In this document: in pieces, positions 1 through 11,198 of the stretch
How the letters are laid out: every line of letters starts with the position of its first letter
How positions within the stretch are numbered: the stretch's first letter is position 1
DNA from: Rhynchopus euleeides
Taxonomy: Eukaryota > Euglenozoa > Diplonemea > Diplonemida > Diplonemidae
Length of the DNA stretch: 64,000 nt
Reading direction: 5' to 3'
Assembly (NCBI GenBank): GCA_963210315.1
Contig: OY723247.1
Span: forward strand, 2,046,001 to 2,110,000
Notes under the pieces: generated by a model
What the model was told of the DNA's origin: nothing
Seen by the model: only the letters and a program-made list of their open reading frames with translations
Database searches by the model: none
Position numbers and translations under genes: made by a program

Positions 1-2779
1 CCCCGACCAAGCGCTGGCCTCTCTGACCGACTACCATGCCGCCGCAGGCCAAGAACCCGGTGTGCCGAAGCACATTGGGAGCCCCCTGAAGTCAACACAG
101 CACCCCGCCAGTGGCTCCAGCTGTCCCTCCCCATGTCAGAGTTGACGGAAAAAGGCGGACCCTCTTTTGTCCCAGTGCTCCGTGCTATGCACTGGGACCC
201 CGTTGCCCAGGCGGACCAGCCTGGGGGAGCCCTCGGGGTGTGGGGTTGAGTTTTACGACTTCCCTAGGTCTTAGGTAGTTTAAGGTCGTGCCCAGGACCT
301 TTTATTTTTCCCCTCTTGTGTCCCATGCCTTGTTTGCAGTGATCGCATTGTTGGCCATCCTTGCTGTAGTTCGGCATGCCGCCCTTCCCACCTTCCCCCA
401 CCCCCTCCCCGGCGGTTTTGCTCTCCGTGTGGTTTGGTGGTACTGGTGAGCCATCTGGGGAAAGAACCTTGACAATCCCGGGCCGGCAGTACGTTCGTCA
501 CCCCCACGGGCTCGGCCGGTTTCTAAACCTTTAGGCAATCTACGTCCGCAGGCCAAGAACCCGGTGTGCAGATGCACGTTGGGAGCCCCCTGAAGTCCGC
601 ACACGCCCTCTCTGAGTAGTCCCCGACCAAGCGCTGGCCTCTCTGACCGACTACCATGCCGCCGCAGGCCAAGAACCCGGTGTGCCGAAGCACGTTGGGA
701 GCCCCCTGAAGTCAACACAGCACCCCGCCAGTGGCTCCAGCTGTCCCTCCCCATGTCAGAGTTGACGGAAAAAGGCGGACCCTCTTTTGTCCCAGTGCTC
801 CGTGCTATGCACTGGGACCCCGTTGCCCAGGCGGACCAGCCTGGGGGAGCCCTCGGGGTGTGGGGTTGAGTTTTACGACTTCCCTAGGTCTTAGGTAGTT
901 TAAGGTCGTGCCCAGGACCTTTTTTTTTTTCCCTCTTGTGTCCCATGCCTTGTTTGCAGTGATCGCATTGTTGGCCATCCTTGCTGTAGTTCGGCATGCC
1001 GCCCTTCCCACCTTCCCCCACCCCCTCCCCGGCGGTTTTGCTCTCCGTGTGGTTTGGTGGTACTGGTGAGCCATCTGGGGAAAGAACCTTGACAATCCCG
1101 GGCCGGCAGTACGTTCGTCACCCCCACGGGCTCGGCCGGTTTCTAAACCTTTAGGCAATCTACGTCCGCAGGCCAAGAACCCGGTGTGCAGATGCACGTT
1201 GGGAGCCCCCTGAAGTCCGCACACGCCCTCTCTGAGTAGTCCCCGACCAAGCGCTGGCCTCTCTGACCGACTACCATGCCGCCGCAGGCCAAGAACCCGG
1301 TGTGCCGAAGCACATTGGGAGCCCCCTGAAGTCAACACAGCACCCCGCCAGTGGCTCCAGCTGTCCCTCCCCATGTCAGAGTTGACGGAAAAAGGCGGAC
1401 CCTCTTTTGTCCCAGTGCTCCGTGCTATGCACTGGGACCCCGTTGCCCAGGCGGACCAGCCTGGGGGAGCCCTCGGGGTGTGGGGTTGAGTTTTACGACT
1501 TCCCTAGGTCTTAGGTAGTTTAAGGTCGTGCCCAGGACCTTTTTTTTTTTTCCCTCTTGTGTCCCATGCCTTGTTTGCAGTGATCGCATTGTTGGCCATC
1601 CTTGCTGTAGTTCGGCATGCCGCCCTTCCCACCTTCCCCCACCCCCTCCCCGGCGGTTTTGCTCTCCGTGTGGTTTGGTGGTACTGGTGAGCCATCTGGG
1701 GAAAGAACCTTGACAATCCCGGGCCGGCAGTACGTTCGTCACCCCCACGGGCTCGGCCGGTTTCTAAACCTTTAGGCAATCTACGTCCGCAGGCCAAGAA
1801 CCCGGTGTGCAGATGCACGTTGGGAGCCCCCTGAAGTCCGCACACGCCCTCTCTGAGTAGTCCCCGACCAAGCGCTGGCCTCTCTGACCGACTACCATGC
1901 CGCCGCAGGCCAAGAACCCGGTGTGCCGAAGCACATTGGGAGCCCCCTGAAGTCAACACAGCACCCCGCCAGTGGCTCCAGCTGTCCCTCCCCATGTCAG
2001 AGTTGACGGAAAAAGGCGGACCCTCTTTTGTCCCAGTGCTCCGTGCTATGCACTGGGACCCCGTTGCCCAGGCGGACCAGCCTGGGGGAGCCCTCGGGGT
2101 GTGGGGTTGAGTTTTACGACTTCCCTAGGTCTTAGGTAGTTTAAGGTCGTGCCCAGGACCTTTTTTTTTCCCTCTTGTGTCCCATGCCTTGTTTGCAGTG
2201 ATCGCATTGTTGGCCATCCTTGCTGTAGTTCGGCATGCCGCCCTTCCCACCTTCCCCCACCCCCTCCCCGGCGGTTTTGCTCTCCGTGTGGTTTGGTGGT
2301 ACTGGTGAGCCATCTGGGGAAAGAACCTTGACAATCCCGGGCCGGCAGTACGTTCGTCACCCCCACGGGCTCGGCCGGTTTCTAAACCTTTAGGCAATCT
2401 ACGTCCGCAGGCCAAGAACCCGGTGTGCAGATGCACGTTGGGAGCCCCCTGAAGTCCGCACACGCCCTCTCTGAGTAGTCCCCGACCAAGCGCTGGCCTC
2501 TCTGACCGACTACCATGCCGCCGCAGGCCAAGAACCCGGTGTGCCGAAGCACATTGGGAGCCCCCTGAAGTCAACACAGCACCCCGCCAGTGGCTCCAGC
2601 TGTCCCTCCCCATGTCAGAGTTGACGGAAAAAGGCGGACCCTCTTTTGTCCCAGTGCTCCGTGCTATGCACTGGGACCCCGTTGCCCAGGCGGACCAGCC
2701 TGGGGGAGCCCTCGGGGTGTGGGGTTGAGTTTTACGACTTCCCTAGGTCTTAGGTAGTTTAAGGTCGTGCCCAGGACCT
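1..2779. repeat. Tandem array of a ~620-bp unit (four full copies plus a partial fifth)
   Basis: Units begin at about 1, 621, 1241, 1862 and 2480; the last stops at about 2779. Copies are nearly identical and differ mainly in the length of a T-run after GTGCCCAGGACC (positions ~321, 921, 1541 and 2161); the fifth copy has no T-run there. Each unit contains two related ~60-bp sub-blocks starting GCAGGCCAAGAACCCGGTGTG-like, and two short hairpins (CCCAGTGC...GCACTGGG and CCCAGG...CCTGGG). ORFs of 60-190 codons recur on both strands in every unit but show no protein features and follow the repeat. I do not recognise a 5S rRNA, spliced-leader RNA or snRNA in it. The array runs off the left edge of the window. 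Confidence 0.95.
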
Positions 2780-2823
2780 GGCACCCGTTTTGTGACCCCT
2801 TTTGTGGTAGGAATGCTGTGTGG

Positions 2824-3183
2824 GTGTGTGTGGTTATAAAGTTTTAAGGCGGTGTCGCCCTGCACGGGCAGTAGCACCTCCCCTTCAGTATCGCACTCCC
2901 GAAGGATTCCCCAACACGACGTGACACCGGTTTCGACGCGTACTCTTCGTACCCCTCCCCCCGGCCGCGTCTCTTCAGCGAAGAACCGGGGATAATCGGA
3001 CCAGGGCTAGCTAAACCCTGGTGGTGTCACGGGTGGGGTTGGAGAGGGAGAAAAGGAAGAAATGAAGTTGCGAAAAAGTCAAACACTGACACGTGAAATC
3101 AATAAAAAGGGTGGTATATATCGCCCCCTTGCTGCGACGAAGACACTAAATAGTCAGGCCGCTTCAAGAGTCTTGAGGGCTTG
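2824..3183. repeat. ~358-bp direct repeat, copy 1
   Basis: Runs from GTGTGGTTATAAAGTTTTAAGG to TCTTGAGGGCTTG and is repeated almost base for base at 3623-3980, about 797 bp downstream. It contains a TATAAA near the left end, GGTATATATCGCCC near the right end, and the hairpin CCAGGG...CCCTGG at ~3000-3020. The conservation and hairpins would fit a duplicated non-coding RNA or a mobile repeat, but I cannot name a family. Confidence 0.9.
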
Positions 3184-3622
3184 AAGGAAGAAACAGGTTG
3201 CTGATGAGTCTCAGGAGCAGGCACCTTTTGTCCGCCCACATGACCTTCGCCCGAAGGCGAACCTCGTCCAGCTTGGCTCGATCGCCACAGAGAAGGGGAT
3301 CATTCTCCGCTGTGGTGAACATCTTAAAAACCGAGGGTGCAGAGGTGGGGCAGCCCACTGGTGCGACAGCAGGCCGCCCCCGGATAGCTATAACTAGTGC
3401 ATAGGAAGCATACGACGGCACACGCAACAGATGCCGAAGGCACAACGGCGGGTCACTTTTAACCACCAGAGGAGTGGCACTCCCGAGGGGTGGGGTAGGG
3501 GGGAAGTCACAACACTTTCGAAGGAAGTAAAGGGGCAAATGGGATGTTTTGTGCAAGGTAGAAAGGAAGTCACAACATGAGGCAGGGGGGATTGCTCATC
3601 AGGCCTGGGGGAATAGAGGGTT
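3184..3622. other. Spacer between the two 358-bp repeats
   Basis: No supported gene. Overlapping ORFs of 68-130 codons on both strands have no recognisable protein features. A short phrase, GGAAGTCACAACA, occurs twice (near 3505 and 3565). Confidence 0.5.
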
Positions 3623-3980
3623 TGTGTGTGGTTATAAAGTTTTAAGGCGGTGTCGCCCTGCACGGGCAGTAGCACCTCCCCTTCAGTATCGCACTCCCGA
3701 AGGATTCCCCAACACGACGTGACACCGGTTTCGACGCGTACTCTTCGTACCCCTCCCCCCGGCCGCGTCTCTTCAGCGAAGAACCGGGGATAATCGGACC
3801 AGGGCTAGCTAAACCCTGGTGGTGTCACGGGTGGGGTTGGAGAGGGAGAAAAGGAAGAAATGAAGTTGCGAAAAAGTCAAACACTGACACGTGAAATCAA
3901 TAAAAAATCGGTATATATCGCCCCCTTGCTGCGACAAAGACACTAAATAGTCAGGCCGCTCCAAGAGTCTTGAGGGCTTG
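3623..3980. repeat. ~358-bp direct repeat, copy 2
   Basis: Second copy of the sequence at 2824-3183, with only a few differences, for example near the run AATAAAAA before TATATATCGCCC. It is followed by a GT/G-rich stretch and an 8-T run. Confidence 0.9.
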
Positions 3981-4447
3981 TGTGGGTGTGTGTGTGAGGG
4001 AGGGGGGGTTTTTTTTCTGTCAACGAAAAGAAAGAATCGGGCAGGGGGTGGGCGGGCATTTTGTTTTTAAGCACACTCGTGTGAGCGGAAAGCGCCCCAC
4101 CACAGCTGCAACCAAACGTGCTCTATACACTAACCCCACCCTTCATCAGGCTCAGGGTGTGATCAGTTCAGGGTTTTGTGTGTAGAAGCGTCAACGCATC
4201 AAACTATCAAGCAGGCGAGAGAATCAAGAGGGGAGCAAGAGTGACAGAAGCGGGCGCTTTTGGCATATGACGGGGGATGATGACCTGTGGGGTGTCACGT
4301 CGAGGAGTTGGGAGCAGGTGGTGGGTGATCCCCCGGGGAGAGGAGTTCACACCTCATTGTGGACTCGATGCCCAGCACGCCTGCAGCACCTAAACTGTAG
4401 CACGCATGTGATGTGGGAGGATATGTGATTCGGATCGGGGGGGTACG

Positions 4448-4932
4448 TCAGAAAGAACTATGCATCGGACCGGCCTGGTTTTCCACACCCCCACCCCACC
4501 CATACCCCGACCCGGGTTTTTTTTGGCAGAGAAGTGATGAATTCCCTGAGGTGCCTACTGTTGCCGTAGAATCCGCTTCGCTTCCCGAGTCTGTCGTGGC
4601 GGCCTCGGCCTCTCCAAACCCCAGCTCCCCACCATAAATTTGGTGTCTGAGGTCCTCCGCCCGGGCGTTGAAGGCCTGCTCGGCCATCAAGGCCCGGTGG
4701 GCCTTCGCCTTCGCCTGCCGGGCGACCTTCTGTCGCTGCCGCTTCAGCGCGACAGCCGACCCCTTCTGCGTGGAGGCTTCGCTGGTGGGGGTGGCGCACA
4801 GAGTTCCGCCGAGAGGACGCTGTTCTCCCTGGCGTTGTGCGCGTCCAGTACCAGCCCGAGGTCCCGCAGTGTCTTCAGGTCACTCCGAGGCGAGCCATTC
4901 CCCCATTTCCTTAGGAAGTCCTCTGTAGGCAT
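4448..4932 (-). pseudogene. Doubtful minus-strand coding fragment with a frame change
   Basis: On the minus strand a protein-like reading starts at an ATG at 4932 (MPTEDFLRKWGNGS...). It keeps a plausible composition as far as SVLSAELCA at ~4800, then falls into a proline run. A second minus-strand frame carries on with a charged, coiled-coil-like segment (KRQRQKVARQAKAKAHRAL...) to a stop at 4448. The two halves are in different frames, so this is either a frameshifted gene remnant, two exons with an intron I cannot place, or chance. It would be the only minus-strand gene here apart from the transposase remnant. I do not recognise a family. Confidence 0.22.
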
Positions 4933-5161
4933 CCCGTGTGGGTGACCCTCGGGCTACATCACAAAATGGCTTCATATATTTGCTGGTGGTGGTGGTGCTG
5001 GGTGTGAGACCTTGCCCCGCCTTCGCTTTTCGACAAACCGTCGCCCCCCCTCCCCCCCCCCCGCCCCTCCCGAGTGGGCCATCCCCTAGTTCTTCTTTCC
5101 TTCGACTTCGCGACACCACCCCACCCCGAAAGGTCGGGGAACGAGACAGGCTCACATAGCG

Positions 5162-5629
5162 ATGGGGCGCTTTGGGCGTATCCCGCATTGGGAGCGGGTG
5201 CTGTTGCGTGTGGTTGAAGGGGACCTGTCAAGCAGCCTTGCTGCTGCGGTGGTGGACAAGCTTCTGAAGATCCTGCGGTCGAACGATGGGAAGGGCGGCG
5301 TTGCCGCCGACAGCCAGCTGCTGGACATCGTGCAGGATGTGATTTCTGAGGCCATGCAGGAGTCAGTGATCTGCCGTGCCGCAACCCGGATCCGCGAGCG
5401 CATCAACAGCGACGCAGTCACGGAGAGCGGGGAGGAGTCAGCGCAGATCTTCCTCGAGCTGCTGTCGCTTGCAGCCTTCCCCGCATCGCTTAAGACGCGT
5501 CTTCTGTTCGCTGTACTGACCAAAGTGGCCCACCACTTCTCCGAGTGGCATGCAGATCGGGGTGGCCCCCACACAGATCAACCTCTATTCGTCTTGCCCC
5601 AGGACACACCACCGCAGGCAAGGCTGTGA
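5162..5629 (+). CDS. Hypothetical helical protein (155 aa or first exon)
   Basis: The ORF begins MGRFGRIPHWERV and is rich in Leu, Ala and Glu in an amphipathic helical pattern up to about residue 130 (VVDKLLKILRS, LLDIVQDVISEAM, LFAVLTKVAHHF). The last 25 residues lose this character. A GTGAGT lies at 5626, within two bases of the stop, so this could be the first exon of a longer gene, but I could not place an acceptor or second exon before the next gene at 6403. The codon use and GC-rich third positions resemble the confident genes. I recognise no family. Confidence 0.5.
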   Translation: MGRFGRIPHWERVLLRVVEGDLSSSLAAAVVDKLLKILRSNDGKGGVAADSQLLDIVQDVISEAMQESVICRAATRIRERINSDAVTESGEESAQIFLELLSLAAFPASLKTRLLFAVLTKVAHHFSEWHADRGGPHTDQPLFVLPQDTPPQARL

Positions 5630-6402
5630 GTGGGGGGTGTGGTGTGTTTTTTTGGTCGCCGAAGCCGCTCCTCATGTGTGTCTCTCTTGCTACTCTCTTG
5701 ATGTCAACAAGACAACTTGTCGGTTTTGGGGCGGGGGGGGCTCACCCGCCGAGGTGGAAACGGTGAAGGTGGTCTTAGATTCGACTGCTTGCGAACCGAC
5801 CTACCTTCGTGTGGCATGCATGTGTGTTCAGGTCTCTCTCTGCGGTTGGGTTCACCGCATGCCCGCATATCATCTTTCATCGAATTATTTTTTGCACTGG
5901 CCTAGCTCGAGAGGGCTACCCCGGCATCGCGTGGGGAATACACCATTCAGGCCAAGCGAAACCCGGCGCCCCGGACACACCGTTGTTCTCTGTGTGTGCG
6001 TTTCACCACAAGCCCTCCCTTCCCCCAGCCATTACCCCCGTGTTGAGTGGCAATGTGTCGAAAGTGTTCCGCTTTCGCATTATTGACAAACGTTATTACT
6101 TCTAACCTCGCATCGCATCACAACCGCTTCATTGGGTCTCGTTGATCGAAGCGATAAAGGACCTCCCCGCAGCCAAATAAACAGATGTGCCTACTGCGGC
6201 CCCCCCTATGCGAGCGCAACGCGCCGAATCGTCCGGCGCTTGAAGTTCGAGCCGAGCCCCACCCCCACCCCGCCCCGCCCCTGCCTCTCTGCCTGTCGTG
6301 GCCCACCCCCACGACACCCTGCCCCGTGGCTCATCCGCCGACACCCATGTTTTGAACCTGCAGGAGTGGGGCGCGTGTGGGCGTCGCGAAGGGGGGGGGG
6401 AG
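5630..6402. other. Intergenic stretch, no gene seen
   Basis: Mixed sequence with short ORFs in several frames and no recognisable motif. The end is pyrimidine-rich (6250-6300) and is followed by TTTGAACCTGCAG at ~6351-6363, a candidate trans-splice acceptor for the next gene. An 11-G run lies at ~6391-6401. Confidence 0.4.
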
Positions 6403-7122
6403 ATGCAGCAGCGAGAAATAGTTCCGAAATTAGGGAAATGGATGTACAAGGCAGCGGGTGAGTCTGTGCCAGAGTTCGTGAGGCGGCTGCCCCCGTCGCG
6501 CACCAGCTACGAGGCGACGCCCTGGATATGCGCACACCACGAGCACGAGCAGTGGGACCCTCCGCCACTCAACCCGAAGCTCATCGCGGAGTTCGATAAG
6601 AAGGTCAGCATTGATGTGCTGCGGAAGGACGAGTTGCGCGTCCCCCACCGCATCGACATGGAGAGCATCCTGCCCCTCTTCACGAAACACGATTACGTCT
6701 TGGGGAAATGGCTCGTCGTGGTGGAGCGAGATGACGTCGACAGGGTGTGGGAAACAATCCTGAACCGCCTATACAGCCAAGGCGGGCTCGGCTGCGGAAT
6801 CGCCAAGGTCTCCCCCGCCACCCCTGAGACCGATTCGCACGTCATCGCCATCTACTCTCTCAACTTTTCTTACACCTGGGATGTGAAGCGTATCGCTTCG
6901 CAGCTCCGCCAGATGGGGGTGAAGGACCTGCTGAAGTACAAACCGGAGGCCGCAACGCAGCTGGATCTCTACTGTGAGAACGAGCGGTGGGGGCCGCGCC
7001 CCACCACCGTGTACGTCAGCATCCGGGATAGGGAGAATATTTCCATCTTCCGACGAGCCTGGGACATCCGCCGGTCTGCCCTCTTCGACATGGTGGAGAA
7101 CGGCGTCTTCCGACAGATATGA
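6403..7122 (+). CDS. UPF0696 / C11orf68-like protein
   Basis: 239 residues. The core, about residues 60-215, resembles the UPF0696 (DUF1917, human C11orf68/BLES03) family, which adopts an eIF4E-like fold and has no firmly known function. Recognisable parts are a GKWLVVV strand followed by a DDVDRVWETI helix, GLGCGIAKVSP, and an acidic/aromatic C-terminal strand near TVYVSIRD. I chose the ATG at 6403 because it is the first ATG after the AG at 6363 and begins a sensible N-terminus (MQQREIVPKLGKW). The reading frame stays open upstream, but only through non-ATG codons and a G-run. No intron is needed. The family call rests on pattern memory only. Confidence 0.7.
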   Translation: MQQREIVPKLGKWMYKAAGESVPEFVRRLPPSRTSYEATPWICAHHEHEQWDPPPLNPKLIAEFDKKVSIDVLRKDELRVPHRIDMESILPLFTKHDYVLGKWLVVVERDDVDRVWETILNRLYSQGGLGCGIAKVSPATPETDSHVIAIYSLNFSYTWDVKRIASQLRQMGVKDLLKYKPEAATQLDLYCENERWGPRPTTVYVSIRDRENISIFRRAWDIRRSALFDMVENGVFRQI

Positions 7123-7756
7123 ATTCTCTCGGCCAACCGCGTGAGTCGACATGCGAGCAGGAGCTGGCTGTCTCCCTCACCCTATCTCTCAAGTGACCAG
7201 CACCGTGCTGCTCCCCTGAAGCTCCAGCAAGCCCAAAAGCGGTCAGCCCAAAGCAAAGGGCACGTTACTCACTCTACACCCACTCCCTCGAGTAGATTTT
7301 TTTGAACAAAATCACCCGATTGTTCACACGAAGATGCTGCAAACCCACTGCAGGGTTTCCGTGAGGTTGGCCGGGGAGGGGGGGAGGTGGTTGTGGCAGC
7401 GGTGAGACAGAACGCGCTAAACGTCGTCAAACGTTGGCAGTTACATACGTTCGATGCAGGGCGGGGGAGTGTGCCACCGCTTTTCTGAAAGGCCCTGAGG
7501 GGCCACGAGGCGGAAGGGGGAGGGTTCGGGGGGCGAGGGGAGGGCTCTCCATGTCCGAGTCGTCGGGTCCCGGTTGCTAGGTGCCCACACCCACCCCCAG
7601 CTTCCCACCCACGGCATTTTTCTTGACTCTACGCATGTGTTCATGTCTGTCTGTGGTCTCATCAGCGAGTGTCATCTTTCATGCACACCCCCACGGCACA
7701 CACCGGACATCCCCACCAGGTGCTGCAGGCGCGGGGCGCCGGTCCCCCTCGCTCAG
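7123..7756. other. Intergenic and 5' region of the kinesin gene
   Basis: No gene seen. Contains G-rich runs at 7370-7390 and 7510-7545. The kinesin frame is open upstream of its ATG to 7574, but that part has no domain character and looks like leader. CCCCTCGCTCAG immediately precedes the ATG at 7757 and is a candidate splice acceptor. Confidence 0.4.
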
Positions 7757-10700
7757 ATGGCGGGCGGGAGGGAGTACACCATAGTGGAGGTGCTTTACCC
7801 TTACTCTGCTGCGGAGCCGAACCAAATCAGCCTCCACCCTCACGAGAAGATCACGGTGCTGGAGAAGGACAAGAGCGGGTGGTGGATCGGGAAGCGCAGC
7901 AACGACGATGTGGGGATCTTCCCCTCGACCTATGTGCGCGTTGTGGAGGACAGGCTGAAGTTCAACCGCCCGAAGGAGCTGAAGCAGCTGCCGCTGTCGT
8001 CAGGCTCCGCACAGGCGGGGGGGGCCCGCCGTTCCTCTGAGGACGACAAGGCCAAGCAGTGGCGCCACGAGCTGGGGCTCGACTCTGATAGTGATGCCGA
8101 CACCGACGCGAAGGACGGCAAGGAGCCTGAGAAGCTCGCCAAGGCCCGCGCCGAGGTGGCGAAGCTGCGGAAACACCTCGACGTGGTGTCGGCGGAGAAC
8201 ACAAAGCTCAATGAGTACGGCCTCCGCCTCGAGAAGGAGAAGGAGCAGCTCGCCGCAGAGACGGGCACTATCCGCCAGCAGCTCCCTGTCCTCAAGAAGC
8301 AGCTCGCTGCCGCGCATGAGAAGGAGCGCCGCCTTGTCCTCGAGCTTGACGACTGGAAGTCTATGTCTGAGTCAGGCTCCGAACGTCCCCCTCCACGCGA
8401 ATACCGCGACGAGCCGGATGCAGCCCTGGAGAGATGGCTGGAAGCAGCGGTGCACGACAGGCTGCGCGATGCCACCGACGCCATCTCCATGCTGAAGTCC
8501 GACAACGACAAGCTCAAGCGGAAGCTGTTCGAGGCGGAGAAGGACCTCAAGCGGCAGGACGACGACGACGACCTGGACACGCCGGACCTCTCCGACAACG
8601 CCCCTGCGAAGCGCCAGAAGAAACCCGCGGCAGAGGCGGAAACCTCCGACCCGCAGCCTGGGGAGCGCCCTGACAAACACGACGTTGTATGCCTTGCGGC
8701 GGACACCGCAAACAACTACGCATCGGGGTGCCTGAAGCCCACCGAGCACGGCACGGTCGTGGAGGACCAGGGGGAGGACTCCCCGATGCCCTTCCGCGTG
8801 CGCAACGCCGACGGGGAGGACAGCTGGTATACAGAGACGGACCTCCGCGTGGTGTCGCGCGGGAAGCGCAAGATGGAGAAGCTGCAGGAGGGGCGTGCAT
8901 CCCCTGCCAGCGTCGGCGGGCGGGCTTCGCCCGCGCCCTCCGCCTCCGGCGGAGATGGCGAATCCTCGAAGAAGCTGGAGGACGAGCTGAAGGAGAAGAA
9001 CAAGAAGCTGCGGAAGATGGAGAAGCGCCAGCAGCTCATGGAGGAGGATCTGGACGCCCTCGAGAAGTACAACGCCAAGCTGGAGAAGAAGCTGGATAAG
9101 CTGAAGAAGAACCCGGAGAAGGCAGCCTCGCCGACCCCGGAGGGCGAAGCGGATGCCGGCGGCGACAAGGCTGCCCCCGGCAGCCCTGCCGAGGTGCAGG
9201 AGATGCGGGATTACATCGCCAAGCTGGAGAAGAAGAACCGCAAGCTCGCCGACAAGGTGGCTGCAGGCGGGGCCTCGTCGCCCAGCCCCCCTCCGGAGGT
9301 GGCAGGAGAGGCGCCTGCGCTGCCCAGCGGCGTTCCGCCTGAGGAGATGGACAAGCTGCGTGAGGAGCTCGAGGTGCTGCGGCGGGAAGCGAGCCAGGAG
9401 AAGGAGCTGATGCAGAAGGAGATGGGCGGGCAGAAGGCGGGGCTCGAGATGGAGTTGGCAGAGGCGCGCGCGGCGCTGCATGAGTCGGGCGAGAAGGAGA
9501 CGGTGCATCTGAAGGAGATGGAGGCGACGAAGGCCAGCCTCGAGGCTGCGGAGCAGGCGAAGGTGCAGCTGTCGCAGCAGTATGAGGAGTCGAAGGTGCT
9601 GGCGGATGAGGCCCGTGCGAAGAAGGAGGAAGCGGAGAAGATGATGTCCAACTGGGCGGAGGAGAAACAGAAGTTTGAGGAGAAGCTGGACACCACACTG
9701 AAGCGGTTGGAGCAGAACGACGAGGAGCTGAAGGTTGCCAACGCACGGTATAAGAAGGAGGAGCAGAGGCGGCGTGTGCTGTACAACCAGCTGATGGAGC
9801 TGAAGGGCAACATCCGTGTCTTCTGCAGGATCAGGCTTGTGGCTGACGAGCCGCCGGAGTGTGTCACCTTGGAGGACGACATGACGGTGCGGATCAAGGA
9901 CCCGCAGTCCGGCAAGATCACCCCCTTCGAGTTCGACAAGTGCTTCGATCAGGATTCGATGCAGTCGGATGTCTTCGAAGAGGCGAAGGGCCTGGCGGTC
10001 AGTGTCCTCGATGGGTACAACGTGTGCATCTTCGCGTACGGTCAGACCGGGAGTGGTAAGACCTACACCATGGAGGGGCCGAAGGACAACAGGGGTGTCA
10101 ACTTCCGGACAGTCTCGGAGTTGTTCCGCCTTGCGATGGAGCGTGAGGCTGAGTATGTGTACACGCTGTCGGTGTCGGTGCTGGAGGTGTACAACGACAA
10201 GATCTTCGACTTGCAGAACAAGCGGATCCAGGTCAAGGTCACGCCTGGTGTGAAGGGGGGTGATGGCGTCTCCATTGTGCCTCTGGAGAAGACGCGCGTC
10301 ACGGATGCGGACCAGGTGATCTCTGCCCTGGAGGAAGCCTACACCAACCGCAAGGTCGGGGGCACCTCGATGAACGAGCACTCCTCGCGTTCCCACTGCG
10401 TTCTCACGGTGTGGATTGAAGCAAAGAACGTGTCCACCGGGCAGATGATCACGGGCAAGCTCCACCTTGTCGACTTGGCAGGCTCTGAGCGCCTTGCAAA
10501 GTCCGAAGTCACTGTATGCAGTGACGCTCTTGTTGGGGTGGGGTGGGACAGCATTTCCGAGTACTCTGGCATTATTCGAACCCATTCCCTGCGCACATGC
10601 ACTGCCGTTAACTGCTGTTAAAATACTGAATCGACACCTATATTTCACCCGCCCGTTTCTTGTCCACAGGGGGATCAGAAGGTCGAGTCCGTGCACATCA

Positions 10701-11198
10701 ACAAGTCGCTGACCCAGCTGGGGCTGTGCATCAACAGCCTTGCCAACAAGAAGGACCACATCCCCTTCCGGAACAGCCAGCTCACAACGCTGCTGCAGGT
10801 ATGCCCTGTTGCTTTGTGCACATTCTGACCCCATCACGACCCGCCGCCAGGACTCGCTCGGAGGTAACTGCAAGTGCCTGATGTTTGCCAACATCTCGCC
10901 CAAAACGAGTAACGTCCCCGAGACCATCTCGACGCTGAACTTTGCGGCTGGTGCCAAGAAGGTATGTGGGATCATTATTGTGCTGAATACCCTTCTGCAA
11001 GGGCCAACCTCCCCATGCCAGGCCCCCCCTCTGTTGCCAACCCAAAACGCTCTCAACGACTCGCCCCACGTCGCCCTCCTCTCTCCCTCGTGCAACCGAG
11101 CTGCACGGTACGGGACGGGTGCCACGCCGCACACCGCCGCACACCCGACCCACCGCACACAGGTCGAGCTCGGGAAGGCATCGAAGAACGTGAAGTGA
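7757..11198 (+). CDS. Kinesin-14-like motor with N-terminal SH3 domain
   Basis: Four exons: 7757-10513, 10670-10798, 10851-10961 and 11163-11198, all phase 0, giving 1010 residues. Residues ~5-62 form an SH3 domain (ALYPYS-like start, [13 protein letters not shown]). Residues ~305-375 look like a small beta-barrel (Tudor/Mind-bomb type), from weak pattern evidence. Heptad-rich coiled coils lie at ~125-240 and ~400-690. The motor is C-terminal (683-1000). It follows the kinesin-14 neck signature [13 protein letters not shown] and has the P-loop GQTGSGKT, switch I NEHSSRSH, switch II DLAGSE and HINKSL after intron 1. Motors of this class usually move toward microtubule minus ends. An N-terminal SH3 on a kinesin-14 is unusual to me. 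A 946-codon minus-strand ORF across this gene is its shadow. Confidence 0.93.

Noticed and set aside
302-2613. ORFs of 75-190 codons repeated in the 620-bp array
   Set aside because: They recur with the repeat, change length with the T-runs and have no protein character; treated as non-coding.
1-2779. CRISPR array
   Set aside because: Unit is 620 bp with no unique spacers, in a eukaryote with introns.
4-2779. 5S rRNA or spliced-leader RNA gene within the 620-bp repeat
   Set aside because: I could not find the 5S internal control region or a leader followed by a splice donor on either strand.
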